Shown here piece after piece: positions 40,854-48,804 of a DNA stretch of 64,000 nucleotides. Made by a program: the position numbers and the translations under genes. Below the pieces are notes generated by a model. The model was given only the letters and a program-made list of their open reading frames with translations, did not search any database and was not told the origin of the DNA. Position 1 is the stretch's first letter; every line of letters starts with the position of its first letter. The DNA is from Sphingobacterium arenae (lineage in GTDB: Bacteria > Bacteroidota > Bacteroidia > Sphingobacteriales > Sphingobacteriaceae): assembly GCF_014692505.1 (NCBI RefSeq), contig NZ_JACNYK010000007.1, positions 124,001 to 188,000 on the forward strand, written 5' to 3'.

Positions 40854-41285
40854 ATGGAAGCAACAAAAAAACTCAAAAAATCTGTCTTAATCAGACAGCG
40901 TAAAGAGCAGGAAAAAGCTCAGGTAGGAGGAGCTTCTACTGCCAAGTTATTGAACTGCCCTACTTCACCGCGTAAAATGCGTTTAGTGGTAGATCTTATC
41001 CGCGGCGAAAAAGTGGAATCAGCTCTTTATATCTTGAAGCACTCGGGAAAAGAAGCTGCTGCCCGTGTTGAGAAATTATTATTATCAGCTATTAAAAACT
41101 GGGAAGCAAAAAATGAAGGTGCTTCTTTGGAGGAAAGCGCGTTATACGTGAAGGAGATCCAGGTAGGTGGCGGTCGTCAATTGAAAAGATTACGTCCGGC
41201 TCCCCAAGGTCGTGGATATAGAATCCGTAAACGTTCAAACCACGTAACACTGGTAGTAGATAGCTTAAATAACGTAAATAACTAA
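40854..41285 (+). CDS. rplV: Ribosomal protein L22
   Basis: L22 forms part of the exit-tunnel constriction and contacts all 23S domains. In the 143-residue protein, an extra basic N-terminus of about 25 residues precedes the core (TAKLLNCPTSPRKMRLVVDLIRG). The tunnel loop is near GGGRQLKRLRPAPQGRGYRI, and the SNHVTLVV end is conserved. It is somewhat longer than the about 110-residue E. coli protein because of the N-terminal extension. Confidence 0.97.
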   Translation: MEATKKLKKSVLIRQRKEQEKAQVGGASTAKLLNCPTSPRKMRLVVDLIRGEKVESALYILKHSGKEAAARVEKLLLSAIKNWEAKNEGASLEESALYVKEIQVGGGRQLKRLRPAPQGRGYRIRKRSNHVTLVVDSLNNVNN

Positions 41286-41297
41286 TTTAGAATAAGA

Positions 41298-42086
41298 ATG
41301 GGACAAAAAGCAAATCCAATAGGTAGCAGATTAGGGATCATCAAAGGATGGGACTCTAATTGGTTCGGAGGCAACAACTATTCTGATAAGTTAGTTGAAG
41401 ACGAAAAAATCAGAAAGTATCTTTCTGTACGTATAGCTAAAGGTGGTGTAGCAAAGGTTGTTATTGAAAGAACTTTAAAAAGAATTACCGTTACTATCCA
41501 TACCGCTCGTCCAGGAATCGTTATCGGTAAAGGTGGTCAGGAAGTAGATAAGATTAAAGAAGAATTAAAAAAGCTGACGAAAAAGGACGTTCAGATCAAT
41601 ATCTTCGAAATCAAACGTCCTGAGCTCGATGCAAAGTTGGTAGCAGAAGGTATTGCGAAACAGTTGGAAGCTCGTATTTCATTTCGTCGTGCAATGAAAA
41701 CTGCAATCGCATCGACCATGCGTATGGGTGCTGAGGGCATTAAGGTGATGTGTTCTGGTCGTTTAGGAGGTGCTGAAATGGCACGTACTGAGCAGTATAA
41801 AGAAGGAAGAACACCACTTCATACACTTCGTGCCGATATCGACTATGCATTAGCGGAAGCGTTGACTACTTACGGAAAAATCGGTGTGAAAGTTTGGATC
41901 TGTAAAGGAGAGGTTTACGGTAAACGTGATTTATCTCCTAACATCGGACAAACGTCAAATACGAAGACGCGTGGTGGAAATGAAGGTGGAGACCGTCGTG
42001 ACAATCGTAAAGGTGGTGCACGTGGTGGAAACAACCGCGGTGGCAGTAATCGTGGCGGAAACCGTGGTGGTTCAAACAGAGGATAA
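41298..42086 (+). CDS. rpsC: Ribosomal protein S3 with RGG-like tail
   Basis: S3 shapes the mRNA entry channel and contributes to helicase activity. In the 262-residue protein, the N-terminal KH domain includes VIGKGGQEVDKIKEEL, and the C-terminal domain has GRLGGAEMARTEQYKEGRTP. From about residue 225 a tail rich in Gly, Arg and Asn (repeats of GGNRGG / RGGS type) extends beyond the E. coli length of 233. Such tails bind RNA nonspecifically; the tail is probably flexible. Confidence 0.97.
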   Translation: MGQKANPIGSRLGIIKGWDSNWFGGNNYSDKLVEDEKIRKYLSVRIAKGGVAKVVIERTLKRITVTIHTARPGIVIGKGGQEVDKIKEELKKLTKKDVQINIFEIKRPELDAKLVAEGIAKQLEARISFRRAMKTAIASTMRMGAEGIKVMCSGRLGGAEMARTEQYKEGRTPLHTLRADIDYALAEALTTYGKIGVKVWICKGEVYGKRDLSPNIGQTSNTKTRGGNEGGDRRDNRKGGARGGNNRGGSNRGGNRGGSNRG

Positions 42087-42144
42087 TTAGTTAATTAGAT
42101 TAAAATAGATATCCGCCAATTGACGGATTAAATAAAATACGAAC

Positions 42145-42567
42145 ATGTTACAGCCAAAAAGAACGAAGTTCAGAAAGATGCAGAAAGGCCGTATGAAAGG
42201 TAACGCTTCCCGTGGAGCGGAGTTAGCTTTCGGTTCTTTCGGTATCAAGTCAATGGAGCCAGCATGGATCACTAGCCGCCAAATAGAGGCTGCACGTATT
42301 GCCGTTACACGTTATATGAAACGTGAAGGTCAAGTGTGGATCCGTATTTTCCCTGATAAGCCTGTTACCAAAAAACCTGCAGAGGTGCGTATGGGTAAAG
42401 GTAAGGGAGCTCCAGAATACTGGGTAGCCGTAGTCCGCCCAGGCCGTATGTTATTTGAAGCAGAAGGCGTACCTTTGGAAATTGCCAAAGAAGCGTTACG
42501 TTTAGCTGCCCAAAAATTACCGGTTCAAACGAAGTTTGTTATACGTAGAGACTACGTAGAAGCATAA
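42145..42567 (+). CDS. rplP: Ribosomal protein L16
   Basis: L16 helps place the A-site tRNA and completes large-subunit assembly. The 140-residue protein starts MLQPKRTKFRKMQKGRMKG and has the family signature RMGKGKGAPEYWVAVVRPG. The 58-base gap before it contains a near-palindrome (ATCCG...CGGAT, 42109-42126), possibly a small mRNA hairpin. Confidence 0.98.
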   Translation: MLQPKRTKFRKMQKGRMKGNASRGAELAFGSFGIKSMEPAWITSRQIEAARIAVTRYMKREGQVWIRIFPDKPVTKKPAEVRMGKGKGAPEYWVAVVRPGRMLFEAEGVPLEIAKEALRLAAQKLPVQTKFVIRRDYVEA

Positions 42568-42579
42568 ACGTTGGTAATG

Positions 42580-42633
42580 TCAATAGTTTGGTTTTGTGTC
42601 CGTTACACACAAGATGCTGTATAAACATATTGA
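42580..42633 (+). other. Possible RNA structure in the rplP-rpmC gap
   Basis: The 91-base gap is long for this operon. An outer stem TCAATA (42580-42585) / TATTGA (42628-42633) can enclose an inner hairpin TTGTGT (42594-42599) / ACACAA (42607-42612). There is no T run after it, so it is not a terminator. It could mark a processing or translational control site before rpmC. Confidence 0.4.
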
Positions 42634-42658
42634 TAACCCGACACAACACTGAAAGAAA

Positions 42659-42877
42659 ATGAAGAATTCAGAAATTATCGAATTATCACAAGAGGAACTT
42701 ACAGCTCGTCTCGAGCAAGAGAAGACTGCTCTTAACAAGTTGAAATTTGCACATGCTGTTTCTGCTATTGAGAATCCCAATGCGATCAAAGCAGGACGCA
42801 AGACTATCGCTCGTATCTCGACAGAGATTTCAAAACGTAGAATTGCTGCACAATCTGAAACAGCCGCTGAGGCATAA
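42659..42877 (+). CDS. rpmC: Ribosomal protein L29
   Basis: L29 lies beside L23 at the tunnel exit. The 72-residue, mostly helical protein starts MKNSEIIELSQEELTARLEQE, and its second helix carries NPNAIKAGRKTIARI. Slightly Ala/Glu-rich C-terminus. It is preceded by the structured 91-base gap and followed by rpsQ after 15 bases. Confidence 0.95.
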   Translation: MKNSEIIELSQEELTARLEQEKTALNKLKFAHAVSAIENPNAIKAGRKTIARISTEISKRRIAAQSETAAEA

Positions 42878-42892
42878 ATGTAAAGTCGAAAA

Positions 42893-43147
42893 ATGGAAAG
42901 AAATTTAAGAAAAACAAGGATCGGCTTGGTAGTTAGCAACAAGATGGACAAGTCTATCGTAGTAGCTGTTGAACGTAAAGTAAAACACCCTATCTACGGT
43001 AAGTTTGTGAAAAAAACTACTAAATTCAAAGCTCATGACGAAACAAATACCTGCGGTATCGGCGACACGGTATTAATCATGGAGACACGTCCGCTGAGTA
43101 AAACAAAGAATTGGAGATTGGTTGAAATATTAGAAAGGGCTAAATAA
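42893..43147 (+). CDS. rpsQ: Ribosomal protein S17
   Basis: S17 is an early-binding OB-fold protein of the small-subunit body. The 84-residue protein has GLVVSNKMDKSIVVAVERKV and the signature GDTVLIMETRPLSKTKNWRL. The stop shares one base with the rplN start (TAATG). Confidence 0.97.
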   Translation: MERNLRKTRIGLVVSNKMDKSIVVAVERKVKHPIYGKFVKKTTKFKAHDETNTCGIGDTVLIMETRPLSKTKNWRLVEILERAK

Positions 43148-43515
43148 TGGTACAACAGGAATCAAGATTAAATGTAGCCGACAACTCAGGAGCTAAAGAA
43201 GTTTTAGTAATCCGAGTATTAGGCGGAACGCGGAAGCGCTATGCATCTATCGGTGATAAAGTTGTTGTTACCGTGAAGAGCGCTTTACCTTCAGGAAATG
43301 TGAAGAAAGGAACCGTTTCCAAAGCAGTAGTTGTACGTACGAAAAAAGAAATCCGTCGTAAAGATGGGTCTTACATCCGTTTCGATGACAATGCTGCTGT
43401 ATTATTAAATAATAATGATGAACCACGCGGAACACGTATCTTCGGCCCAGTAGCTCGGGAATTACGTGAGAAGCAGTTCATGAAAATTGTATCACTAGCA
43501 CCGGAGGTTTTATAA
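43147..43515 (+). CDS. rplN: Ribosomal protein L14
   Basis: L14 lies at the subunit interface, next to L19, and is the target of the silencing factor RsfS. The 122-residue protein starts MVQQESRLNVADNSGAKEVL and has the signature RKDGSYIRFDDNAAVLLNN and GTRIFGPVARELRE. Standard length. Confidence 0.98.
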   Translation: MVQQESRLNVADNSGAKEVLVIRVLGGTRKRYASIGDKVVVTVKSALPSGNVKKGTVSKAVVVRTKKEIRRKDGSYIRFDDNAAVLLNNNDEPRGTRIFGPVARELREKQFMKIVSLAPEVL

Positions 43516-43517
43516 TT

Positions 43518-43862
43518 ATGGCACAGAATAAAAAATCAACTACGCACAAAATCAAGATTAAGAATGGTGATTTGGTGAAAGTTATCGCCGGTAACGCTAA
43601 AGGTGTTCAGGGTAAAGTTCTACGGGTTATAAAGGAGACTAATAGAGCAGTTGTGGAAGGCGCTAATATCGTTAAGAAACACACGAAGCCTAATGCTGCT
43701 AACCCTAACGGTGGTATCATTGAGAAAGAAGCTGCTATTCACATCTCTAATATCGCGTTGATTGATCCGAAGTCCGGTGAGACTACTCGTGTTGGTCGTC
43801 GTGTGAATGCAGATGGCAAAATTGTTCGTTACGCAAAAAAATCAGGGGAGGAAATTAAATAA
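43518..43862 (+). CDS. rplX: Ribosomal protein L24
   Basis: L24 is one of the first proteins to bind 23S rRNA. The 114-residue protein has the KOW motif GDLVKVIAGNAKGVQGKVL (about 18-36), followed by VEGANIVKKHTKPN. The stop overlaps the rplE start by one base. Confidence 0.97.
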   Translation: MAQNKKSTTHKIKIKNGDLVKVIAGNAKGVQGKVLRVIKETNRAVVEGANIVKKHTKPNAANPNGGIIEKEAAIHISNIALIDPKSGETTRVGRRVNADGKIVRYAKKSGEEIK

Positions 43863-44431
43863 TGACTTACGTACCAAGATTAAAAGCGAAATATGCGGAT
43901 GAAATCCGTACAGCGCTAAAGGAAAAATTCCAGTATAAAAGCGTTATGCAAGTCCCCAAGCTTGAAAAGATTGTTGTATCACAGGGTGTTGGTGCTGCTA
44001 CCGCGGATAAGAAATTAATCGATAACGCAGTGGCTGAGTTGACATTAATTACAGGTCAGCAGGCGGTTCCTACAAAATCAAAGAAGGATATCTCAAACTT
44101 TAAATTGCGTAAAGGAATGCCAATTGGTGCGCGTGTAACGTTACGTGACAACAATATGTACGAATTCCTTGACCGTTTGGTAGCGGTATCTTTACCTCGT
44201 ATCCGCGATTTTCGTGGTATCAACGAGAAAGGTTTTGACGGAAGAGGTAACTATAATTTGGGGATTACCGAACAGATTATTTTTCCAGAGATTAATATTG
44301 ATAAAATCAATAAAATTCAAGGTATGGATATTACGTTCGTGACTTCAGCCGACAATGATGTGGAGGCTTTGGAGTTGTTGAAACAATTCGGTTTACCATT
44401 CAAAAATCAAAATTCAAACAACAATGGCTAA
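43862..44431 (+). CDS. rplE: Ribosomal protein L5
   Basis: L5 binds 5S rRNA with L18 and forms a bridge to S13. The 189-residue protein has LEKIVVSQGVGAA, ITGQQAVPTKSKKDISNFKLRKG (split here at LITGQQAVPTKSKK) and LPRIRDFRGI. An Asn-rich tail ends the protein. The stop lies 8 bases inside the rpsN gene, a sign of translational coupling. Confidence 0.97.
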   Translation: MTYVPRLKAKYADEIRTALKEKFQYKSVMQVPKLEKIVVSQGVGAATADKKLIDNAVAELTLITGQQAVPTKSKKDISNFKLRKGMPIGARVTLRDNNMYEFLDRLVAVSLPRIRDFRGINEKGFDGRGNYNLGITEQIIFPEINIDKINKIQGMDITFVTSADNDVEALELLKQFGLPFKNQNSNNNG

Positions 44432-44693
44432 AGAAGGAATAAAAGCACGTGAACTTAAGCGTCAAAAACTGGTAGCTAAATTTGCAGAGAAGCGCGCAGC
44501 TTTAAAGGCTGCGGGCGACTATGCGGCTTTAGATAAATTGCCAAAGAATGCTTCACCCGTACGTTTGCACAACCGTTGTAAATTGACTGGTCGTCCTAAA
44601 GGATATATGCGCCAATTTGGTATCTCTCGCGTAACTTTCCGTGAGATGGCATTGGAAGGTAAAATCCCGGGAGTGAAAAAAGCTTCTTGGTAA
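44424..44693 (+). CDS. rpsN: Ribosomal protein S14, zinc-free form
   Basis: S14 lies in the small-subunit head. The 89-residue protein is the long, zinc-free (C-minus) type: it has the C-terminal signature NRCKLTGRPKGYMRQFGISR but not the CxxC pairs of the short zinc form. The start overlaps the rplE stop by 8 bases. An internal promoter and a hairpin follow at its end. Confidence 0.97.
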   Translation: MAKEGIKARELKRQKLVAKFAEKRAALKAAGDYAALDKLPKNASPVRLHNRCKLTGRPKGYMRQFGISRVTFREMALEGKIPGVKKASW

Positions 44694-44717
44694 TCAGAAA
44701 AAAAACATTTACTTTTG
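44687..44717 (+). promoter_or_regulatory. Internal promoter before rpsH
   Basis: TTG (44687-44689, inside the end of rpsN), 20 bases, then TACTTTTG (44710-44717) is a perfect promoter. It would supply extra transcription of rpsH and the genes after it. Confidence 0.7.
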
Positions 44718-44752
44718 CCCGGGCAAATCTTATAAGGATTTGCTGGGCTTTT
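44717..44752 (+). terminator. Terminator-like hairpin between rpsN and rpsH
   Basis: GCCC (44717-44720) pairs with GGGC (44745-44748) and GCAAATC (44723-44729) with GATTTGC (44737-44743), followed by TTTTCATTTT. It overlaps the start region of the internal promoter and could attenuate read-through from the upstream half of the operon. Confidence 0.6.
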
Positions 44753-44835
44753 CATTTTGAAAATATTTATTAACGGACGACAGGTCTTTGGCTTCGGTTA
44801 GTCACGGAAACCATTGTCATAATTTTAATCATATA

Positions 44836-45234
44836 ATGAATACAGATCCAATAGCGGATTACCTTACACGAGTAAGGAATGCCATTAAGGCCAACCACAG
44901 GGTTGTTGAAATTCCTGCATCGAACCTTAAAAAAGAGATTACCAAAGTTCTTTTTGATAAAGGTTATATTGCTAACTATAAATTCGAAGAAAACGGACCT
45001 CAAGGTAATATTAAAATTGCTTTGAAATACCATCCGGTTAGCAAAATTCCGGCTATTCGCACATTGACACGTGTGAGTAAACCTGGTTTAAGAAAGTATG
45101 CAGGCGTTGATACCATGCCTCGTGTTTTGAACGGTCTGGGAATCGCAATTCTGTCCACCTCCAAAGGAGTAATGACAGACAAAGAAGCCCGTCTGCAAAA
45201 CGTAGGTGGTGAGGTTTTATGTTACGTTTATTAA
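44836..45234 (+). CDS. rpsH: Ribosomal protein S8
   Basis: S8 binds the central domain of 16S rRNA and represses the spc operon in E. coli. The 132-residue protein starts MNTDPIADYLTRVRNAIKAN and ends with GIAILSTSKGVMTDKEAR...GEVLCYVY. The ATG at 44836 gives the conserved N-terminus; the longer frame from 44788 is spacer. It lies after an internal promoter and hairpin, so it may start its own transcript. Confidence 0.98.
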   Translation: MNTDPIADYLTRVRNAIKANHRVVEIPASNLKKEITKVLFDKGYIANYKFEENGPQGNIKIALKYHPVSKIPAIRTLTRVSKPGLRKYAGVDTMPRVLNGLGIAILSTSKGVMTDKEARLQNVGGEVLCYVY

Positions 45235-45257
45235 TCTAGGTAAAAAACACAAAAGAA

Positions 45258-45812
45258 ATGTCAAGAATTGGAAAAGCGCCTATCGCTATTCCTTCGGGAG
45301 TAACGATTAATGTATCAGATAAAAATCTGGTAACGGTAAAAGGACCCAAAGGCGAATTAACACAACAAGTAGACAGCGACATTACCGTTAAAGAGGAAGA
45401 CGGTCAGATCTTAGTTGCGCGTCCTACTGAACAAAAGAGACACAAATCGTTACATGGTTTGTATCGTGCCTTAATCAATAATATGGTTATAGGTGTAACT
45501 GAAGGATACAAAACTACACAGGAGCTTGTCGGTGTAGGTTATCGTGCAACAAGTAACGGTAATACATTGGAGTTAGCCTTAGGTTTCTCTCACCCGATTG
45601 TTTTTATATTGCCAAAGGAAGTTAAAGTAAGTACTACTTCAGAAAAAGGTAAAAATCCTACGATTACTTTGGAAAGCGCTGACAAGCAGTTAATCGGTCA
45701 GATAGCTGCAAAAATCCGTGGTTTCCGTAAGCCTGAGCCTTACAAAGGAAAAGGTGTTAAGTTTGTAGGGGAAGTATTAAGAAGAAAAGCAGGTAAATCA
45801 GCTAAAAAATAA
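45258..45812 (+). CDS. rplF: Ribosomal protein L6
   Basis: L6 lies near the factor-binding centre of the large subunit. The 184-residue protein consists of two similar domains. It starts MSRIGKAPIAIPSGV and has the C-terminal signature KPEPYKGKGVKFVGEVLRRK (about 156-175). Normal length. rplR follows after 5 bases. Confidence 0.98.
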   Translation: MSRIGKAPIAIPSGVTINVSDKNLVTVKGPKGELTQQVDSDITVKEEDGQILVARPTEQKRHKSLHGLYRALINNMVIGVTEGYKTTQELVGVGYRATSNGNTLELALGFSHPIVFILPKEVKVSTTSEKGKNPTITLESADKQLIGQIAAKIRGFRKPEPYKGKGVKFVGEVLRRKAGKSAKK

Positions 45813-45817
45813 TAACC

Positions 45818-46171
45818 ATGGCAGGAAATAAAACATCTCGCAGAGAGCGAATTAAAAAAGGAATAAGAAAGAGCCTGACTGGAACGGCTGAGCGCCCACG
45901 TTTATCCGTTTTTAGAAGCAACAAGGGTATCTATGCTCAAATTATTGATGACGAGGCTGGTAAAACGTTAGCTTCAGCGTCTTCGGGTTCAAAAGAATTT
46001 GCCGCAAACGGCACGAAAGTTGATCAATCGAAGGCTGTCGGGAAATTAGTGGCAGAGAAAGCTGTAGCAGCAGGTATTAGCAAAGTAGTTTTTGACCGTA
46101 ATGGGTACTTATACCATGGCCGTGTAAAATCATTGGCTGAAGGTGCTCGCGAAGGCGGTTTGGACTTTTAA
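45818..46171 (+). CDS. rplR: Ribosomal protein L18
   Basis: L18 binds 5S rRNA together with L5. The 117-residue protein has the basic N-terminus SRRERIKKGIRKSLTGTAER, RLSVFRSNKGIYAQIIDD, and the end FDRNGYLYHGRVKSLAEGAR. Normal length. Confidence 0.98.
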   Translation: MAGNKTSRRERIKKGIRKSLTGTAERPRLSVFRSNKGIYAQIIDDEAGKTLASASSGSKEFAANGTKVDQSKAVGKLVAEKAVAAGISKVVFDRNGYLYHGRVKSLAEGAREGGLDF

Positions 46172-46182
46172 TCAATAAGAAC

Positions 46183-46701
46183 ATGGCAGTAAGCAATATA
46201 AAAAGAGTGAAATCAAGCGAGATTGAGTTAAAAGATCGCTTAGTGAGTATCCAGCGCGTGGCGAAAGTAACCAAAGGGGGACGTACCTTCAGTTTTTCGG
46301 CAATCGTCGTAGTGGGTGACGAAAATGGGATCGTGGGGTATGGTCTCGGTAAGGCAAAAGAGGTTACCGAAGCTATTACGAAAGGTATCGATGATGCGAA
46401 GAAAAACTTGATTAAAGTTCCTATCATCAAGGGTACTGTTCCTCACGAGCAACATGGGAAATTTTCCGGTGGCCGTGTTTTGATTAAGCCAGCTGTTGAT
46501 GGTACAGGGGTACTAGCAGGTGGTGCAATGCGTGCTGTATTGGAAAGCGCGGGTATTAAGGACGTACTAGCAAAATCATTAGGTTCATCAAATCCACATA
46601 ATGTGGTGAAAGCAACAGTTGATGCGTTGGTTAAACTTCGTGATGCCTACACTGTTGCCCAGAACCGCGGCGTCGATTTAAATAAAGTATTTAACGGTTA
46701 A
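46183..46701 (+). CDS. rpsE: Ribosomal protein S5
   Basis: S5 affects decoding accuracy and lines the mRNA entry channel. The 172-residue protein has KDRLVSIQRVAKVTKGGRTF and the signature VVVGDENGIVGYGLGKAKEV, then IPIKGTVPHEQHGKFSGGRV read as IKGTVPHEQHGKFSG. Normal length. rpmD follows after 5 bases. Confidence 0.98.
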   Translation: MAVSNIKRVKSSEIELKDRLVSIQRVAKVTKGGRTFSFSAIVVVGDENGIVGYGLGKAKEVTEAITKGIDDAKKNLIKVPIIKGTVPHEQHGKFSGGRVLIKPAVDGTGVLAGGAMRAVLESAGIKDVLAKSLGSSNPHNVVKATVDALVKLRDAYTVAQNRGVDLNKVFNG

Positions 46702-46706
46702 TTATC

Positions 46707-46886
46707 ATGGCAAAAATTAAAATCACCCAGATAAAGAGCGTTATCGACAGAAGCGAGCGCCAAAAGAGAACTATTCAGGCTCTTGGCCTGAAACGTATCA
46801 ACCACTCTGTGGAGGTTGAGGCTACACCGTCCATTATCGGTATGGTGAGAAAGGTCAACCACTTAGTAGCGGTAGAGACAGTTTAA
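46707..46886 (+). CDS. rpmD: Ribosomal protein L30
   Basis: A 59-residue protein between rpsE and rplO, in the position conserved across bacteria. The start MAKIKITQIKSVIDRSERQK and the segment ALGLKRINHSVEVEATPSI are clear L30 signatures (the GLKRINHSVEV part is nearly universal). L30 is a small large-subunit protein near the 5S region. A hairpin follows it. Confidence 0.97.
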   Translation: MAKIKITQIKSVIDRSERQKRTIQALGLKRINHSVEVEATPSIIGMVRKVNHLVAVETV

Positions 46887-46899
46887 CATAGAATAGGTA

Positions 46900-46928
46900 A
46901 ATGGAAAGGATCTTAGGTTCTTTCCATT
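46900..46928 (+). other. Hairpin in the rpmD-rplO gap
   Basis: The arms AATGGAAAG (46900-46908) and CTTTCCATT (46920-46928) pair perfectly, followed by CCGTTTATTAATT. It is a weak terminator or attenuator in a 118-base gap that is long for this operon. No TAnnTTTG box is seen between it and rplO. Confidence 0.5.
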
Positions 46929-47004
46929 CCGTTTATTAATTAATTATTCATCGTTACGACCTGTTTAGTGAGAGCGAAGGCGTAACACAACATTTTAAGA
47001 CAAA

Positions 47005-47451
47005 ATGAATTTAAGTAGTTTAAAACCAGCTAAAGGTTCTGTTAAAAACAGAAAACGTATCGGTAGAGGTCAGGGATCTGGTCGTGGTGGTACATCGACC
47101 CGTGGTCATAAAGGTGCCGGTTCACGTTCGGGACACTCTACGAAGATTGGTTTTGAGGGTGGTCAGATGCCTTTGCAACGCCGTGTACCTAAGTTTGGTT
47201 TCAAAAACATGAACCGCGTCGAATATAAAGGAATTAACTTAGACGTATTGCAGGAGTTAGTAACCAAATATGATTTAACAGTTATTGACTTCGATACGTT
47301 AAAAGCACATGGATTAGTGGCCAAAAAAGATTTAGTGAAGATCTTGGGTCGTGGAGAATTAACTACTAAATTAGAAGTTAAGGTTCACGCTTTTTCAGCT
47401 TCGGCACAGAAAGCAATTGAAGCTGTAGGTGGTTCTATCGAAAAACTATAA
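47005..47451 (+). CDS. rplO: Ribosomal protein L15
   Basis: L15 is a late-binding core protein of the large subunit. The 148-residue protein starts MNLSSLKPAKGSVKNRKRIG, continues with a Gly/Arg-rich extended region (GRGQGSGRGGTSTRGHKGAGSR in parts) and has GFEGGQMPLQRRVPKFGF. Normal length. secY follows after 6 bases. Confidence 0.98.
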   Translation: MNLSSLKPAKGSVKNRKRIGRGQGSGRGGTSTRGHKGAGSRSGHSTKIGFEGGQMPLQRRVPKFGFKNMNRVEYKGINLDVLQELVTKYDLTVIDFDTLKAHGLVAKKDLVKILGRGELTTKLEVKVHAFSASAQKAIEAVGGSIEKL

Positions 47452-47457
47452 AATTAC

Positions 47458-48801
47458 ATGAAGAAACTAATCACAACCTTAACCAATATATGGAAAATAG
47501 AAGATTTAAGAAATCGTATCATTACGACATTGCTACTTCTTCTTATCTACCGTATTGGTTGTCACGTGGTTCTACCGGGTGTCAACCCCGATGCATTAGT
47601 GGCTCGAAGTAGCGAAGGAAATAGCATATTGGATTTGATCAATATGTTTGCCGGCGGATCATTTTCGCGATCGGCAATTTTCGCGTTAGGTGTAATGCCT
47701 TACATTTCTGCATCTATCGTTGTTCAGTTATTGGGGATAGCGGTTCCTGCATTTCAGAAGATGCAAAAGGAAGGTGAATCGGGTCGTAAGAAAATGACGC
47801 AGATTACGCGTTATCTGACTTTGGCGATTACTATAGTTCAAGCAGTGGCTTATGTGAAGACACAAGTTCCTGCCGAGGCAAAGACATTAGCCGAACCTAT
47901 GTTCACTATTCTTTCTGCGATCGTGTTAACGGCAGGTACCTTGTTTGTGATGTGGCTTGGTGAAAAAATTACAGATAAAGGTATTGGGAATGGTATCTCT
48001 CTGATTATTATGGCAGGTATCATTGCACAGTTGCCAGCTGGGATTGTAGCCGAATGGGGATCGCGTATGAGTCCTAGCGGTGGTGGACCTATTCCACTTC
48101 TACTGGAATTTGTAGCCCTCTTCTTTGTCGTGATTTTTGCGATCCTGGTTGTCCAGGGAATTCGTAAAGTTCCGGTGCAATACGCTAAGAAAATTGTTGG
48201 TAATAAGCAGGTAGGCGGTGTACGTCAGTACATTCCTTTAAAAGTTAATGCTGCGGGCGTAATGCCTATTATCTTTGCACAGGCTATTATGTTCTTGCCC
48301 ATGGCGTTATCGCAGTTTTTCCCAGATTTACAGTCTGACTTTTTGGCGTCATTGAGCAACTATACTTCAGTTGCTTACAACGTAACATTTGCTGTTCTCA
48401 TTATTGCGTTTACCTTTTTCTATACTGCAATTATGGTCAACCCGCAACAAATGTCTGAGGATATGAAGAAGAATGGCGGTTTTATTCCTGGGATAAAACC
48501 CGGGTATGATACGAATATTTTCATTGATAACGTCATTTCCCGTATTACTTTTCCAGGAGCTATATTCATCGCAATTATTGCGGTGTTACCGGCTTTAGCG
48601 GCGAAATTAGGTGTGAATAATCAATTCGCACACTTCTATGGAGGTACTTCTTTATTGATTTTGGTAGGTGTAGTGTTGGATACATTGCAGCAGATTGAGA
48701 GCCATTTGTTGATGCGTCATTATGACGGCTTGATGAAGACAGGAAGAGTAAAGGGACGTTCGACGGCTACCGTAGAAGGTGTCGATCAATCAGCACTTTA
48801 A
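47458..48801 (+). CDS. secY: Protein translocase subunit SecY
   Basis: SecY forms the protein-conducting channel of the inner membrane with SecE and SecG, and works with SecA. The 447-residue protein has ten predicted membrane segments. Signatures are FAGGSFSRSAIFALGVMPYI, then SASIVVQLL, and late PGIKPGYDTNIFIDNVISRI. The cytoplasmic loop GIRKVPVQYAKKIVG, which contacts SecA and the ribosome, is clear. Its position after rplO is conserved across bacteria. Confidence 0.98.
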   Translation: MKKLITTLTNIWKIEDLRNRIITTLLLLLIYRIGCHVVLPGVNPDALVARSSEGNSILDLINMFAGGSFSRSAIFALGVMPYISASIVVQLLGIAVPAFQKMQKEGESGRKKMTQITRYLTLAITIVQAVAYVKTQVPAEAKTLAEPMFTILSAIVLTAGTLFVMWLGEKITDKGIGNGISLIIMAGIIAQLPAGIVAEWGSRMSPSGGGPIPLLLEFVALFFVVIFAILVVQGIRKVPVQYAKKIVGNKQVGGVRQYIPLKVNAAGVMPIIFAQAIMFLPMALSQFFPDLQSDFLASLSNYTSVAYNVTFAVLIIAFTFFYTAIMVNPQQMSEDMKKNGGFIPGIKPGYDTNIFIDNVISRITFPGAIFIAIIAVLPALAAKLGVNNQFAHFYGGTSLLILVGVVLDTLQQIESHLLMRHYDGLMKTGRVKGRSTATVEGVDQSAL

Positions 48802-48804
48802 TAA

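Noticed and set aside
42580..42951. 123-codon minus-strand ORF over rpmC
   Set aside because: It is antisense to the ribosomal genes and has no independent start context.
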